DNA of 64,000 nt from Posidoniimonas polymericola (GTDB lineage: Bacteria; Planctomycetota; Planctomycetia; Pirellulales; Lacipirellulaceae), in contig NZ_SJPO01000004.1 of assembly GCF_007859935.1 (NCBI RefSeq), positions 1 to 64,000 on the forward strand, written 5' to 3'. The position numbers and the translations under genes were made by a program. The notes under the pieces are model-generated. The model worked only from the letters and a program-made list of their open reading frames with translations. It made no database searches and had not been told where the DNA came from. This document shows, piece by piece, positions 27,435-36,741 of the stretch (the first letter of the stretch is position 1; the number at the start of each line of letters is the position of its first letter).

Positions 27435-27845
27435 ATGTTCACAGCATTCGACGTCAGCACAAGCGGCCTGGTGGCGCAGCGAACTCGCCTCAACGCGATC
27501 TCGTCGAACCTGGCCAACATGTCCACCACCCGGAACGAGTACGGCGAGCCGGAGGCCTACCGCCCCCGCTACGTCACCTTCCAGACCGACACCGGCATCG
27601 AGACCTCCGGCGGCGGGGCCGGCGTGCGGGTGGCGAGCGTCGACCAGTCGACCGAGCCGCCCAACATGAAATACCAGCCCGGCCACCCCGACGCCGACCA
27701 GCACGGCTTTGTCGCGTACCCGGCGGTCGACATGACCACCGAGTTCGTCGACGCCCTCGAGGCGACCCGCGCCTACGAGGCCAACATCGGCGTCATCGAG
27801 ATCACCAAAGACCTGGGCGCCCAGACGCTCAGGATTATTGCCTAG
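27435..27845 (+). CDS. flgC: Flagellar basal-body rod protein FlgC
   Basis: A 136-residue rod subunit. The N-terminal signature is SGLVAQRTRLNAISSNLANM (rod-protein helix), and the C-terminal helix contains DALEATRAYEANIGVIEITK, the usual FlgC ending for coiled-coil packing in the rod. It follows flgB after 26 nt and precedes fliE, the conserved order flgB-flgC-fliE. Confidence 0.95.
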   Translation: MFTAFDVSTSGLVAQRTRLNAISSNLANMSTTRNEYGEPEAYRPRYVTFQTDTGIETSGGGAGVRVASVDQSTEPPNMKYQPGHPDADQHGFVAYPAVDMTTEFVDALEATRAYEANIGVIEITKDLGAQTLRIIA

Positions 27846-27884
27846 CGTCCGCCACGGACCGCACAGCCGCAGGGCTAACCGACT

Positions 27885-28184
27885 ATGAACCCCATAACCG
27901 CCGGCGGATTCCAGCCGACCAACCTGACCAGCCCCGCCCTGCGGGTCGGCAACGCGCCGGACGCCGGGCAGTTCAAGGGGATGCTGGTCGACTCGATCCA
28001 GAGCGTCAACTCGATGCAGTCGCAGGCCGACCAGGCGGTCGAGACCCTGTTCACCGGGGGCGACGTCAACCCGGCCGAGGTGCTGACCGCCGTGCAGAAG
28101 GCCGACCTCGCGTTCCGCCTGACGATGCAGATGCGGAACAAGGCGATGGAAGTTTACCAAGAGATCAAAGACATCCGGATTTAG
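27885..28184 (+). CDS. fliE: Flagellar hook-basal body complex protein FliE
   Basis: A 99-residue protein that joins the MS ring to the rod. Family features are the central FKGMLVDSIQSVNSMQSQAD helix and the C-terminal block (PAEVLTAVQKADLAFRLTMQ, then RNKAMEVYQEIKDIRI). Length and position between flgC and fliF fit exactly. Confidence 0.94.
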   Translation: MNPITAGGFQPTNLTSPALRVGNAPDAGQFKGMLVDSIQSVNSMQSQADQAVETLFTGGDVNPAEVLTAVQKADLAFRLTMQMRNKAMEVYQEIKDIRI

Positions 28185-28195
28185 TGAGGCGCAAC

Positions 28196-28277
28196 GATCC
28201 AGACGCTAGGCGCTGGATCACGCGTGCAGACCGCATCCCAAGATCACTAGCGCCCAGCGCCCAACAACCAGCGCCCA
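28196..28277. repeat. Repeat-rich spacer before fliF
   Basis: GATCCAG (28196-28202) pairs with CTGGATC (28213-28219), and the octamer AGCGCCCA occurs three times at 28249, 28256 and 28270. It is a short dispersed-repeat-like insertion between fliE and fliF, directly in front of the fliF start. Confidence 0.55.
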
Positions 28278-28281
28278 CTTA

Positions 28282-29934
28282 ATGGACTTCCTGAACAAAT
28301 ACCTCGAACAGCTCCGCGACCTGTTCGCGAGCATGACGCCCGGCGCCCGGCTCACAACCGGCGCGCTCTTGGCCGTGGTGGTGGTGAGCATCGGCTTCCT
28401 GTTCAAGCAGTCGACCTCCGGGCCGGACGAGTACCTGTACGGCGGCGAGCCGCTCACGCGGCAGGAGCTGATCGACGTCCAGCACGCGCTGTCGCAGGCC
28501 GACCTGTCGGACTACGCGGTCCACGGCAACATGGTCAAGGTCCCGCGGACCAAGAAGCACCTGTACCTGGCCGCCATCGCCTCGGCCGACGCCGGGCCCA
28601 AGGACGGCAAGTCGATCATGGCCGACGCGATCAACGGCCTCAGCCCGCTCAGCTCCAACGTGCAGCAGCAGCAGCAGTACAAGGCGGCCCGCGAGCAGCA
28701 GTTCTCCTCCAACATCAGCAACATGAACTGGGTCGAGCACGCCAGCGTCATGTACGACGAGAAGGACGTCCGCGGCCTGCGGCGGATGACGGTCGCCTCG
28801 GCGACGGTCTCCGTTAGGCCGAAGGTGGGCGAGGTGATCGACACCCGCCGCCAGCGGGCCCTGCAGAACATGGTTTCCGGCGCGTTCACCAGCATGAAGC
28901 CGGCGGACGTGGTGATCATCAACCTCAACGGCGACGAACTGGCCGGCAACGCCGAGGTCTCGCCGGACGACTTCCACACGCTGTACCTGAGAGAGCAGGC
29001 CCGGCTGGAGAGCGCCAAGAAGGCCGTCGTGCAGCAACTGCTGAGCCACATCCGCGGCGCGAAGGTGCAGATCAAGGTGGAGCTCGACGAGAAGCTCTCC
29101 GAGGAGTCGCTGGCCACCCGCCCCGAGGGAACGCCGGTCACCACCCACGAGTCGGAGATGGAAGAGACCAGCAAGATGACCAACAACGACGGCGGGGCGC
29201 CCCCCGGACTCACGGCGTCCGGCCCGAGCCGCGGCACGCGGGACCCGGCGCCCGCTCGCACCAACTCGTCGGAGAGCACCGTCCGCAAGGCCGAGTCGAC
29301 CACCAAGCCGTTCGAGGCAAGGGTCGCCACGGTGACCTCGGGCCTGGTCCCCAAGTCGATGTGGGCCAGCATCGAGATCCCCCGCGAGTACGTCATCGGC
29401 ATCTGGCGGAAGAAGAAGCTGGAGGAAGAGGGCAAGGAGCCCGACCTGGTCGCCCCCGAAGAGGTCAAGCTGGTTGAGGCCAAGATCATCAACGACATCA
29501 AGACCTCGGTCGAGCCGCTGATGACCGAGCTCAGCGCCGGCAAAGACGACTTCTCGCAGGTCAAGGTCGTGGTCTACGACACCGTGCCGAGCGACCCCAT
29601 CCCCGAGCCGTCAATCGCTTCGCAGGGGCTCTACTGGCTGGGCGAGTACGGCAACTCGCTCGCCATGCTTGGCCTGGCCGCGTTCAGCCTGCTGATGCTC
29701 CGCACCATGGTCCGCGGCGGCTCGACCGACGAGCCCCTCGGCGGACCGGCGTTGCAGCTCAAGCCCGAGAAGTCGGCGGGCGCCGCGGGCGAGACCGAAA
29801 TGGACGACGACAACCGCCCCAAACTCCGCCTCAAGAAGCCCGACCCGGTTAAGGACGACCTGGCCGAGATGGTCCGCGACGACCCCGACGCGGCCGCGGC
29901 GATCCTGAGCAACTGGATCAGCAACGCCAGCTAA
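28282..29934 (+). CDS. fliF: Flagellar MS-ring protein FliF
   Basis: A 550-residue inner-membrane ring protein. The first helix is at about residues 23-42 and the second at about 452-475 (SLAMLGLAAFSLLMLRTM). Ring-building motifs lie between, with RRQRALQNMVSGAFTSMKPAD in RBM2 and the disordered Gly/Ser/Thr-rich loop at about 300-345 before RBM3. The C-terminal cytoplasmic tail (DDLAEMVRDDPDAAAAILSNW) is the FliG-binding helix. It houses the export gate and carries the C-ring. Confidence 0.95.
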   Translation: MDFLNKYLEQLRDLFASMTPGARLTTGALLAVVVVSIGFLFKQSTSGPDEYLYGGEPLTRQELIDVQHALSQADLSDYAVHGNMVKVPRTKKHLYLAAIASADAGPKDGKSIMADAINGLSPLSSNVQQQQQYKAAREQQFSSNISNMNWVEHASVMYDEKDVRGLRRMTVASATVSVRPKVGEVIDTRRQRALQNMVSGAFTSMKPADVVIINLNGDELAGNAEVSPDDFHTLYLREQARLESAKKAVVQQLLSHIRGAKVQIKVELDEKLSEESLATRPEGTPVTTHESEMEETSKMTNNDGGAPPGLTASGPSRGTRDPAPARTNSSESTVRKAESTTKPFEARVATVTSGLVPKSMWASIEIPREYVIGIWRKKKLEEEGKEPDLVAPEEVKLVEAKIINDIKTSVEPLMTELSAGKDDFSQVKVVVYDTVPSDPIPEPSIASQGLYWLGEYGNSLAMLGLAAFSLLMLRTMVRGGSTDEPLGGPALQLKPEKSAGAAGETEMDDDNRPKLRLKKPDPVKDDLAEMVRDDPDAAAAILSNWISNAS

Positions 29935-29974
29935 GCCCCTCCTGAAACGACACCGCACCTCCAAGCAAGCACCC

Positions 29975-31075
29975 ATGGCGACCGCGACCCTCCAATCCGA
30001 CCATTCGATCCGCAAGGCGGCGGTGCTGGTCCGCAGCCTCGACGCGGAGTCGGTCGCCGCGTTGTTGTCGCGGCTCTCACCGGCCGAGGCCAAGGCGGTC
30101 CGGCAGGCGGTGCGTGAGCTCGACCACATCACCGACGAGGACCGCCAGGCCGTGGCGGCCGCCCTCCGCGGCGGCGCCCACGAGCCGGCAGAGTTCGATA
30201 GCGAGCCCGCCCCGGCGGCGGCTGGGGTCGAGTTTGCGGTCAGCGGCGCCTACTCGGCGCCCTCGGCGGCTGCGTTCGCCCGGCCCGCCGCCCCGAGCCC
30301 GATCGAGAACGCCAACCCGCGGATCGACAAGCTCGGTCAGGCCGACCCCGAGGCCCTGATCGCGTACCTCACCCACGAGCAGCCGGCGACCATCGCGGTG
30401 GTGCTGTCCTGCCTGCCGCCGCAACGCGCCGCCGAGGTGCTCAGCCGCCTGCCCGAGGAGGCGCGGTGCCGGGCGATCGACCGGCTGGCCGACATGGGCG
30501 ACATCGACCCCGACAGCCTCGACGTGATCGCGTCGGAGCTCGAGTCGTGGATCGCGCAGCACACCCAGGACCGCCGCCGCAAGGAAGACCGTCGGGCCGC
30601 GTTGCAGGCGATCCTCCTGGCGTCGCCGGCGGGCACGCGGGGGCTGCTGGTCGACCGCCTCGCGACGCGATTCCCCGAGCTCAAGCCGCAACCGCAACCA
30701 GAGCCGATTCCAAAGCCCAAACGCGAACCTCGGCCCGAGCCGCCGCAGGTATCGGTCGTGCTCCCCCCGGCGCCGCGCAAGCCGATCGCGCCGCCTCCCG
30801 AGATCCCCTTCGCCCAGTTAGAGTCGCTCGACGGCCAGCAGCTGGCCGCGGTGTTCGGGGAGGTCGACCGCTCGGTGCTGCTGGTCGCCCTGTTTGGCGC
30901 CAGCGAGAACCTGCTCCAGCGGATCCGCGGCGTCACGACCGCCAAGCAGCAGCGGGCGCTCGAGCAGAGCATCAAGCGGCTCGGCCCGTTGCGGCTCAGC
31001 GACATCTCCCACGCCCAGCAGGTCGTCGGTCAGGCCGCCGCCCGCGTGCTTGGCCCCGCGCGGAGGGCAGCCTGA
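29975..31075 (+). CDS. fliG: Flagellar motor switch protein FliG
   Basis: A 366-residue rotor protein. The N-terminal domain (RKAAVLVRSLDAESVAALLS) binds FliF. The middle domain has YLTHEQPATIAVVLSCLPPQ, the EHPQ-type motif in altered form (EQPA), for FliM contact. The C-terminal torque domain ends LGPLRLSDISHAQQ, with charged residues of the stator-facing helix partly kept (VDRSVLLVALFGASENLLQRI, split around residue 310). A Pro/Lys-rich linker (about 233-260) between middle and C domains is longer than usual. Its TGA overlaps the ATG of fliH by one base. Confidence 0.93.
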   Translation: MATATLQSDHSIRKAAVLVRSLDAESVAALLSRLSPAEAKAVRQAVRELDHITDEDRQAVAAALRGGAHEPAEFDSEPAPAAAGVEFAVSGAYSAPSAAAFARPAAPSPIENANPRIDKLGQADPEALIAYLTHEQPATIAVVLSCLPPQRAAEVLSRLPEEARCRAIDRLADMGDIDPDSLDVIASELESWIAQHTQDRRRKEDRRAALQAILLASPAGTRGLLVDRLATRFPELKPQPQPEPIPKPKREPRPEPPQVSVVLPPAPRKPIAPPPEIPFAQLESLDGQQLAAVFGEVDRSVLLVALFGASENLLQRIRGVTTAKQQRALEQSIKRLGPLRLSDISHAQQVVGQAAARVLGPARRAA

Positions 31076-31743
31076 TGGCGAGCATCATCCGCGGCGGCGT
31101 CGACTCGGCGCACGCCACGAACAACCCAGTGCGGGCCGTGGCGTTCGACTTCCACGACATGTCGCACCGCGCCGAAGAGTACATCCAAGAGGTCCGGAAC
31201 GAGGCCGCCAAGATCGTGCAGCAGGCGCACTCCGACGCCGAGCAGATCCGCCGCAAGGCCGAGCAGGCCGGACGCGAGACCGCCGAGCAGGCGATCGAGA
31301 AGGTGCTGAGCGAGATGGTCGGCAAGCAGATCGACACGCTCCGCCCGGCGGTCAACAAGATCGTGCACCAGCTGAACGCCACCCGCGACAGCTGGCAGGA
31401 GCACTGGCGCGAGGCGGCGGTCGCCCTGGCGGTGAAGATCGCCGAGCGGCTGGTCCGGCGGGAGCTGACCGCCCGGCCGGAGATCTCCGCCGAGTGGGTC
31501 GCCGAAGCCCTGACCATGGCGGCCGGGGGCGGCGACATCGCCGTCCGGCTGAACCCGGCCGACCACGCGCACCTGGCGCCGAAGGCCGACGAGATCGCCC
31601 AGGACCTGGGCAAGCTGGCCCAGACACGGATTATCGCCGACAGCGCGGTCAGCCCCGGCGGGTGCCTGGTTGAGACGCGTCACGGCTCGATCGACCTGCA
31701 GCTAGAGTCGCAGCTCGAACGGATTGCGGAAGAGTTGAGTTAA
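31075..31743 (+). CDS. fliH: Flagellar export ATPase regulator FliH
   Basis: A 222-residue protein that dimerises through a long helix and controls the FliI ATPase. The N-terminal third is a coiled coil (AKIVQQAHSDAEQIRRKAEQ). The C-terminal domain has SWQEHWREAAVALAVKIAERL and VRLNPADH, then a final segment with GGCLVETRHGSIDLQLESQL, the standard FliH/YscL end. The ATG at 31075 overlaps the fliG stop by one base. Confidence 0.92.
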   Translation: MASIIRGGVDSAHATNNPVRAVAFDFHDMSHRAEEYIQEVRNEAAKIVQQAHSDAEQIRRKAEQAGRETAEQAIEKVLSEMVGKQIDTLRPAVNKIVHQLNATRDSWQEHWREAAVALAVKIAERLVRRELTARPEISAEWVAEALTMAAGGGDIAVRLNPADHAHLAPKADEIAQDLGKLAQTRIIADSAVSPGGCLVETRHGSIDLQLESQLERIAEELS

Positions 31744-31776
31744 CGGCAGGCGACCCCCGGACGATGGACCGTCCCC

Positions 31777-33159
31777 ATGGACTATGAACGGACACTACAG
31801 AACGCCACGCCCGCTGCCCTGACCGGCAGCGTTGTGGAGGTGGTCGGCCTGACCGCAACCGCGGCCGACTTCCCTGCGCCGGTCGGCGCGCTGGCCGAGA
31901 TCACCTCGCCGTCGGGCGACGCGATCGAGGCCGAGGTGGTCGGCTTCTCCGACGCCGGAGCCGTGCTGTACCCGCTCAAGAGCATCGCCGGCGTCCGCCG
32001 CGGCTGCCGCGTGCGGCTGAAGCGGACCCAGCGCCAGATCCGCGTCGGCGCCAACCTGCTGGGCCGCGTGGTCAACGCCCACGCCCGCTGCATCGACGGC
32101 AAGCCCCACCCGTTCTTGACCGACCGCACGCCGCTGGAGCGCGACGCGCCCGAGCCGATCGACCGGCCACGGATCCTGCAGCCGCTGTCGACCGGCGTCC
32201 GCTCGATCGACGGCATGCTGACCTGCGGCCGCGGGCAGCGGCTCGGCATCTTCGCCGGGTCGGGCGTCGGCAAGAGCGTGCTGCTGGGAATGATGGCGCA
32301 GCACACCGCGGCGGACGTTAACGTGATCTGCCTGGTCGGCGAGCGCGGCCGCGAGGTGAACGACTTCATCGAACGCGACCTCGGCCCCCACGGCCTGGCG
32401 AAGAGCATCGTGGTGGTGGCCACCAGCAACGAGCCGGCCCTGATGCGGCTGCAGGCGGCCTCGGCCGCGACTGCAATCGCCGAGTGGTTCCGCGACCAGG
32501 GCAAGGACGTCCTGCTGCTGGTCGACTCGGTCACCCGCACCGCGATGGCCAACCGCGAGATCGGGCTGGCCGCCGGCGAGCCCCCCACCAACCGCGGCTA
32601 CCCCCCGTCCACCTTCAGTCTGCTGCCGCGTCTGGTCGAGCGGGCGGGCCGCAACAAACTCGGCAGCATCACGGCCTTCTACTCAGTGCTGGTCGAGGGC
32701 GACGACGAGAACGAACCAATCGCGGACACCATGCGGGGCCTGCTCGACGGGCACGTCTGGCTGTCGCGCAAACTGGCGGGCGAGGGCCACTACCCGGCGA
32801 TCGACCTGCTGCAGAGCATCAGCCGTCTGATGAGCGAGGTCGCCGGCAAGCAGGAGCAGCAGTCGGCCATCGCGCTGCGGCGGCTGCTGGCCGCGTACCG
32901 CGAGAACGAGGACCTGATCACCATCGGCGCCTACCGCAAGGGGAGCAACCGCACGGTAGACGCCGCGCTCGCGTTGCGGGACGAGATCAACGGCTTCCTC
33001 CGCCAGACCCGCGACGAGCACAGCCCGCTGGAAACCACCATCCAGGCGCTCAACGCGCTCGGGGCTCGGGCGGCCGCCGCGCTCGGGACCCAGCCGACCC
33101 CGGTCGCGCCGATCGTCACGACCGCCGCGCCGATCGCTGCCCCCACAACCACCGTCTAA
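31777..33159 (+). CDS. fliI: Flagellum-specific ATP synthase FliI
   Basis: A 460-residue hexameric ATPase that energises and orders export. An F1-beta-like N-terminal barrel covers about residues 10-90. Walker A is GSGVGKS at 161-167, the catalytic Glu lies in GERGREVNDF, Walker B is DVLLLVDSVTR, and the family segment PPTNRGYPPSTFSLLPRL is present. The C-terminal helical domain ends in a Thr/Pro/Ala-rich tail. It lies between fliH and fliJ as usual. Confidence 0.96.
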   Translation: MDYERTLQNATPAALTGSVVEVVGLTATAADFPAPVGALAEITSPSGDAIEAEVVGFSDAGAVLYPLKSIAGVRRGCRVRLKRTQRQIRVGANLLGRVVNAHARCIDGKPHPFLTDRTPLERDAPEPIDRPRILQPLSTGVRSIDGMLTCGRGQRLGIFAGSGVGKSVLLGMMAQHTAADVNVICLVGERGREVNDFIERDLGPHGLAKSIVVVATSNEPALMRLQAASAATAIAEWFRDQGKDVLLLVDSVTRTAMANREIGLAAGEPPTNRGYPPSTFSLLPRLVERAGRNKLGSITAFYSVLVEGDDENEPIADTMRGLLDGHVWLSRKLAGEGHYPAIDLLQSISRLMSEVAGKQEQQSAIALRRLLAAYRENEDLITIGAYRKGSNRTVDAALALRDEINGFLRQTRDEHSPLETTIQALNALGARAAAALGTQPTPVAPIVTTAAPIAAPTTTV

Positions 33160-33162
33160 CCC

Positions 33163-33639
33163 TTGGCTTTGCCTGTGTCCGCTTACCGCTTCCGACTCGA
33201 ACCCGTGCGGCGCCTCCGCGAGGCGCGCCGGGACGAGCTGCGCGGTCAGCTCGCCGACGCGTTCCGCGCAGCCGAGGTGGTCAGCGGAGAGCGGCAGAAG
33301 GTGCTGCAGGAGCTCCGCGTGATCCGCGCCCGCGAGCAGGCCATCGCGCGGGACACGAACCTGAGCATCAGCAGCATGGTCGAGCACCAGCGGTACGAAC
33401 TGGTGCTGCAGGGCCAGGCCGCTGCCCTCGCCGAGAAGCTGAAGCTGGTCGAGGACGAGGTAGAACGCCGGCGGCAGCTGGTCGCCGAGGCCGACCGCGA
33501 GGTCCGCACCCTCGACAAACTCGAAGACCGCCAACGCGAGACCCACCGCGTCGACCAGCAGCGCGCCGAGGCCAAGGCGATGGACGCCACGGCACTCGAG
33601 CTGCAGGCGATCCGCCGGGCAGGAGGTAAACGGCAATGA
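33163..33639 (+). CDS. fliJ: Flagellar export protein FliJ
   Basis: A coiled-coil protein of up to 158 residues that sits in the FliI hexamer pore. The beginning YRFRLEPVRRLREARRDEL is the family opening (F-x-L-x-x-V-L). The rest is one long helix pair with KLVEDEVERRRQLVAEADRE. Two starts are possible, TTG 33163 or GTG 33175; the latter gives MSAYRFRLEP and fits the family better. Neither has a clear ribosome site, so it may depend on coupling to fliI. Its stop overlaps the next gene's ATG by four bases. Confidence 0.88.
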   Translation: MALPVSAYRFRLEPVRRLREARRDELRGQLADAFRAAEVVSGERQKVLQELRVIRAREQAIARDTNLSISSMVEHQRYELVLQGQAAALAEKLKLVEDEVERRRQLVAEADREVRTLDKLEDRQRETHRVDQQRAEAKAMDATALELQAIRRAGGKRQ

Positions 33640-34313
33640 GAATGCTGATGACGCTTGTCGGCTACGTCTGCACCGCGACCGTGCTCTCGGTCACGCTCGG
33701 GCTGGCCTACCTGTACGGCACCAACCGGGTCGACGACGAGAAGATGTTCCGCATGGTCGCGCTGCTGCACGACGTCGACGTCGACCGCATCGCCGAGGAG
33801 ACCGGGGTCGCGGCCGAGGAGATCCCCGACGAGGAGCCCTCGCCGGAGGACGTCCGCCTACGCCGCCAGATCCTGGCCCGCAACCACGAGGTCAAGATGG
33901 AGGCCCTCAAGCGGGGCAAGCTGAACTTCGACGCTTCTCTCTCGGCGCTGATCACCGAGAAGGACCGCTTCGACGAGATTGCCACCAAGCTGCAGAAGGA
34001 GTTGGAGGAAGAAGGCGAACTCTCCAACAAGCAAAGTGTGCAGAAGGTGGTGCAAAACCTGGAGCTGATGAAGGCCGACCAGGCGAAGGAAGAGCTGCGG
34101 CGGATCCTGCAGGAAGAGGACGGCGTCGCGGATGTCATCAAGCTAACCAAGACCATGAACACCAACAAGCTGAAGAAGATCCTCCAGCGGTTTATCCTCC
34201 CCGAAGAACAGGAAGAGCTGCACACCATCCTGCAGTCGATGCTCAACGGTGGGCCGCAGCAGGAAGTGTTCGAGAACGCCCTGGAAGAACTCAACAAGCT
34301 CAAGTCCAAGTAG
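33636..34313 (+). CDS. MotE-like membrane-anchored coiled-coil protein
   Basis: A 225-residue protein with one N-terminal helix (residues 5-26) and a Glu/Lys-rich coiled coil, ending in a small helical domain related in pattern to the FliG-M/MgtE-N fold (KLTKTMNTNKLKKILQRFIL). Proteins of this shape directly after fliJ are annotated as MotE or a FliJ-linked motility chaperone. It overlaps fliJ (ATGA) and precedes fliK. A role in stator or switch assembly is inferred from context. Confidence 0.7.
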   Translation: MRMLMTLVGYVCTATVLSVTLGLAYLYGTNRVDDEKMFRMVALLHDVDVDRIAEETGVAAEEIPDEEPSPEDVRLRRQILARNHEVKMEALKRGKLNFDASLSALITEKDRFDEIATKLQKELEEEGELSNKQSVQKVVQNLELMKADQAKEELRRILQEEDGVADVIKLTKTMNTNKLKKILQRFILPEEQEELHTILQSMLNGGPQQEVFENALEELNKLKSK

Positions 34314-34348
34314 ACGGACCGCGGCCCCGGCCGCCGAGGCAAGACGCC

Positions 34349-35863
34349 ATGACTCAGATTTCAATCGACCCCAGCCTGCCGCTGCCGCCCCCCTCGCCCC
34401 CCAAGAGCGAGCGGGTCGACCGCGACGCGTTCGCCGAGCGGCTTGCCGAAGCCGGCAAGGCGGGCAGGCGCGCGCCGCAGGAAGGGCCCAAAGCCGCCGA
34501 CAGCAAGCCGGCCGACAAGCCGCAGGACGCGCCCCCGGCGGCCCCCGAACAGGACGAAACCGCGGCGGCCGTTGAGCAGCAGGACCCCGACACCCAGGAC
34601 GACGCCGGAGCCGACCAGAACGACACCGGCGACGCGGTCGAGGCGGCCGTGGCCGCCGCGCCCGCGGCGGCGCAGCCGCAAGACGTCGTGGAGATCTCGG
34701 CCGAGGTCGCCGTGACCGCCAGCGAAGAAGGCGCCGAATCGGCCAGCGGCGAGACGCCCGACCACACCGAATCGGAGGCCGCAGCCGAGCCGGTCGCCCC
34801 CGAAGAGGCGCAGGCTTCTTCGCCAGACGAGCCGGCAGCCGAAACCAATCAGCCCGAGGCGCCGCTGCCAGCCGCGGCCACCGGCCAGCAGCCCGCAGGC
34901 GACCACTCGGCTCAAGCCGAAGAGCCGGTCGCCGAGGCCGAGCAGCCCGCCAGCGACTCCGAGCAGCCCCGCCCCGCCGCCACCTCGGTCCCGTCAACGG
35001 ACACGACCGATGCGGGCGCCGACGACTCGCTCGAAGCCACTGACGACGCGACCCAGCCGGCTGCCGAGCAGGCAGCCACCGAACAGCAAGCCGCCGACAA
35101 ACGGACAAAGTCGGCGGCCCGCGAAACCCGCCCCCAGCGGGGCGACGGGCCCTCCGCCGACGCTGGCGAGACGGCCACCAACGAACAGGCCACCAAGCAG
35201 CCGACCGCGGAGCTAGGCGCAGTCGCTGCGGTCGTCGGAACCGCCGGCCAAGACGCCCCGGCCGAGTTCGAGGCGGCCACCGACTCCAAGCCCGAGCCGG
35301 CGGCCCCGTCGCAGCCGGCGCACAGCTCGCTCGAGCGGCTGGCCTCCTCGCGGTTCGGCAGCGGCCGCACCGCCGAGGCCTCCGGCCCGTTAACGCAACC
35401 CCAGGTCGACCCGGCCCGTTTTGTTAGCCGGGTCAGCAAGGCATTCGACGCCGCCAGCCAGCGCGGCGGCGAGGTGCGGCTGCGGCTGAGCCCGCCCGAA
35501 CTCGGCGCCATGCAGATCAAGCTGTCGGTGACCGCCGAGGGGACGATGCACGCCTCGGTCGAGACCGAGACCGCCGCCGCGCGGACCGTGCTGCTCGACA
35601 ACCTGCCTGCGCTCCGCGAGCGGCTCGCCTCGATGGAGATCCGCATCGAGCAGTTCGACGTCGACGTCCAGCAGGACGGCCAGGGCCAGCAGGACTGGAG
35701 CGGCGCAAAGCAGCAGCGCGACGAGCAGCGGGCGCAGCGTCTCAATACACCGGGCTCGGCCCCGGCCCCAACCGGCGAGGCGAACGCCGCCCCCCAGGAC
35801 GCCTCCGCGTCCCCGCCGGGCGCCGTGGCGCCCGGGGCCGATCAAATCAACCTAGTCGCCTAA
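34349..35863 (+). CDS. fliK: Flagellar hook-length control protein FliK
   Basis: A 504-residue secreted ruler protein. Residues 1-350 are low-complexity and very rich in Ala, Glu, Asp, Pro, Thr and Gln, as fits an extended molecular ruler. The conserved Flg_hook C-terminal domain (about 350-455) has GGEVRLRLSPPELGAMQIKL and RERLASMEIRIEQFDVDV, which bind FlhB and switch export from hook to filament. A Gln/Pro-rich tail follows. The long ruler fits the unusually large hook protein encoded nearby. Confidence 0.92.
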   Translation: MTQISIDPSLPLPPPSPPKSERVDRDAFAERLAEAGKAGRRAPQEGPKAADSKPADKPQDAPPAAPEQDETAAAVEQQDPDTQDDAGADQNDTGDAVEAAVAAAPAAAQPQDVVEISAEVAVTASEEGAESASGETPDHTESEAAAEPVAPEEAQASSPDEPAAETNQPEAPLPAAATGQQPAGDHSAQAEEPVAEAEQPASDSEQPRPAATSVPSTDTTDAGADDSLEATDDATQPAAEQAATEQQAADKRTKSAARETRPQRGDGPSADAGETATNEQATKQPTAELGAVAAVVGTAGQDAPAEFEAATDSKPEPAAPSQPAHSSLERLASSRFGSGRTAEASGPLTQPQVDPARFVSRVSKAFDAASQRGGEVRLRLSPPELGAMQIKLSVTAEGTMHASVETETAAARTVLLDNLPALRERLASMEIRIEQFDVDVQQDGQGQQDWSGAKQQRDEQRAQRLNTPGSAPAPTGEANAAPQDASASPPGAVAPGADQINLVA

Positions 35864-35876
35864 GGAAGCCGCGAAC

Positions 35877-36644
35877 ATGTCCCAACTCACCAACGCGCTC
35901 GGCGCCGGCGCCGGCTCCAACTCGGCGACCGCGTCCACCGGCAAGGACGCGTTCAACGACATCGACCTCAACGTGTTCCTGGAGCTCATGATCACCGAGC
36001 TGCAGAACCAGGACCCGCTCAACCCGCTCGAGAACGACCAGCTGCTCGCGCAGATTAGTCAGATCCGCGAGGTCGGCGCCACCGACAAGCTGACCGAGAC
36101 CCTCGACGCCGTGCTGATCGGGCAGAACGTCTCGAGCGCGACCAACCTGATCGGCGCGGACGTCGTGGCGCTCACCGACAAGGGCGAGCGGGTCAACGGC
36201 AACGTGCAGAGCGTCACGATCGCCGACGGCCAGCCGAAGCTCGACCTGGCGGTCGACATCGGCACGTCCGCCGGCGCGACCGAGGGCGACCTCGACGACG
36301 GCACGTACCTCTACAACATCGTCTGGGAGGGGGCCGGCGGGGCGCTGTTCGGCATGGAGGTTCAGGCCAACACCGCCGGCCTGACCGGCTTCGACGGATC
36401 CGTGCAGATCAACAACCTGCCGGAGACCTCCACTCAGAAGCTGATCTACCGCACCGACAAGTCGGGCTCGGGGTCGAAGCAGCTGATCGGCTCGATCCGC
36501 GGCGGCGCCACCGCGATGCTCGACACGGTCTCGGACGCCAACCGCGGCGCCGAGGCGCTCAACACCCAGCCGCAGCTGGTCGACTTCGCCCGCAAGGCGA
36601 CCGTTTCGCTGAAGAACATCTCCGAGATCAACCCGCCCCGCTAG
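35877..36644 (+). CDS. flgD: Flagellar hook capping protein FlgD
   Basis: A 255-residue hook scaffold. The FlgD signature is clear in FLELMITELQNQDPLNPLEN (about residues 28-47), followed by QLLAQISQIREVGATDKLTE. The central beta domain is recognisable, but the last 100 residues do not follow the standard Ig-like/Tudor pattern closely and may be adapted to the enlarged FlgE. It is exported to the hook tip and removed when the hook is complete. Confidence 0.92.
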   Translation: MSQLTNALGAGAGSNSATASTGKDAFNDIDLNVFLELMITELQNQDPLNPLENDQLLAQISQIREVGATDKLTETLDAVLIGQNVSSATNLIGADVVALTDKGERVNGNVQSVTIADGQPKLDLAVDIGTSAGATEGDLDDGTYLYNIVWEGAGGALFGMEVQANTAGLTGFDGSVQINNLPETSTQKLIYRTDKSGSGSKQLIGSIRGGATAMLDTVSDANRGAEALNTQPQLVDFARKATVSLKNISEINPPR

Positions 36645-36741
36645 CAAGAGCGCTGCCCCCGGCCGCGGAAGGGGACTCCGCGGCACGCAACGCCAAACCC
36701 GCCACACACAAGCCAGTAAGAATCTAAGGGAGTGAACTAAC

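Noticed and set aside
28197-28281. A sigma-54 promoter before fliF (TGGATCACGCGTGC)
   Set aside because: GG and GC are one base too close and the -24 element is poor.
36645-36741. A sigma-54 promoter before flgE
   Set aside because: GGCACG is present near 36680, but the -12 TTGC element is missing at the right spacing.
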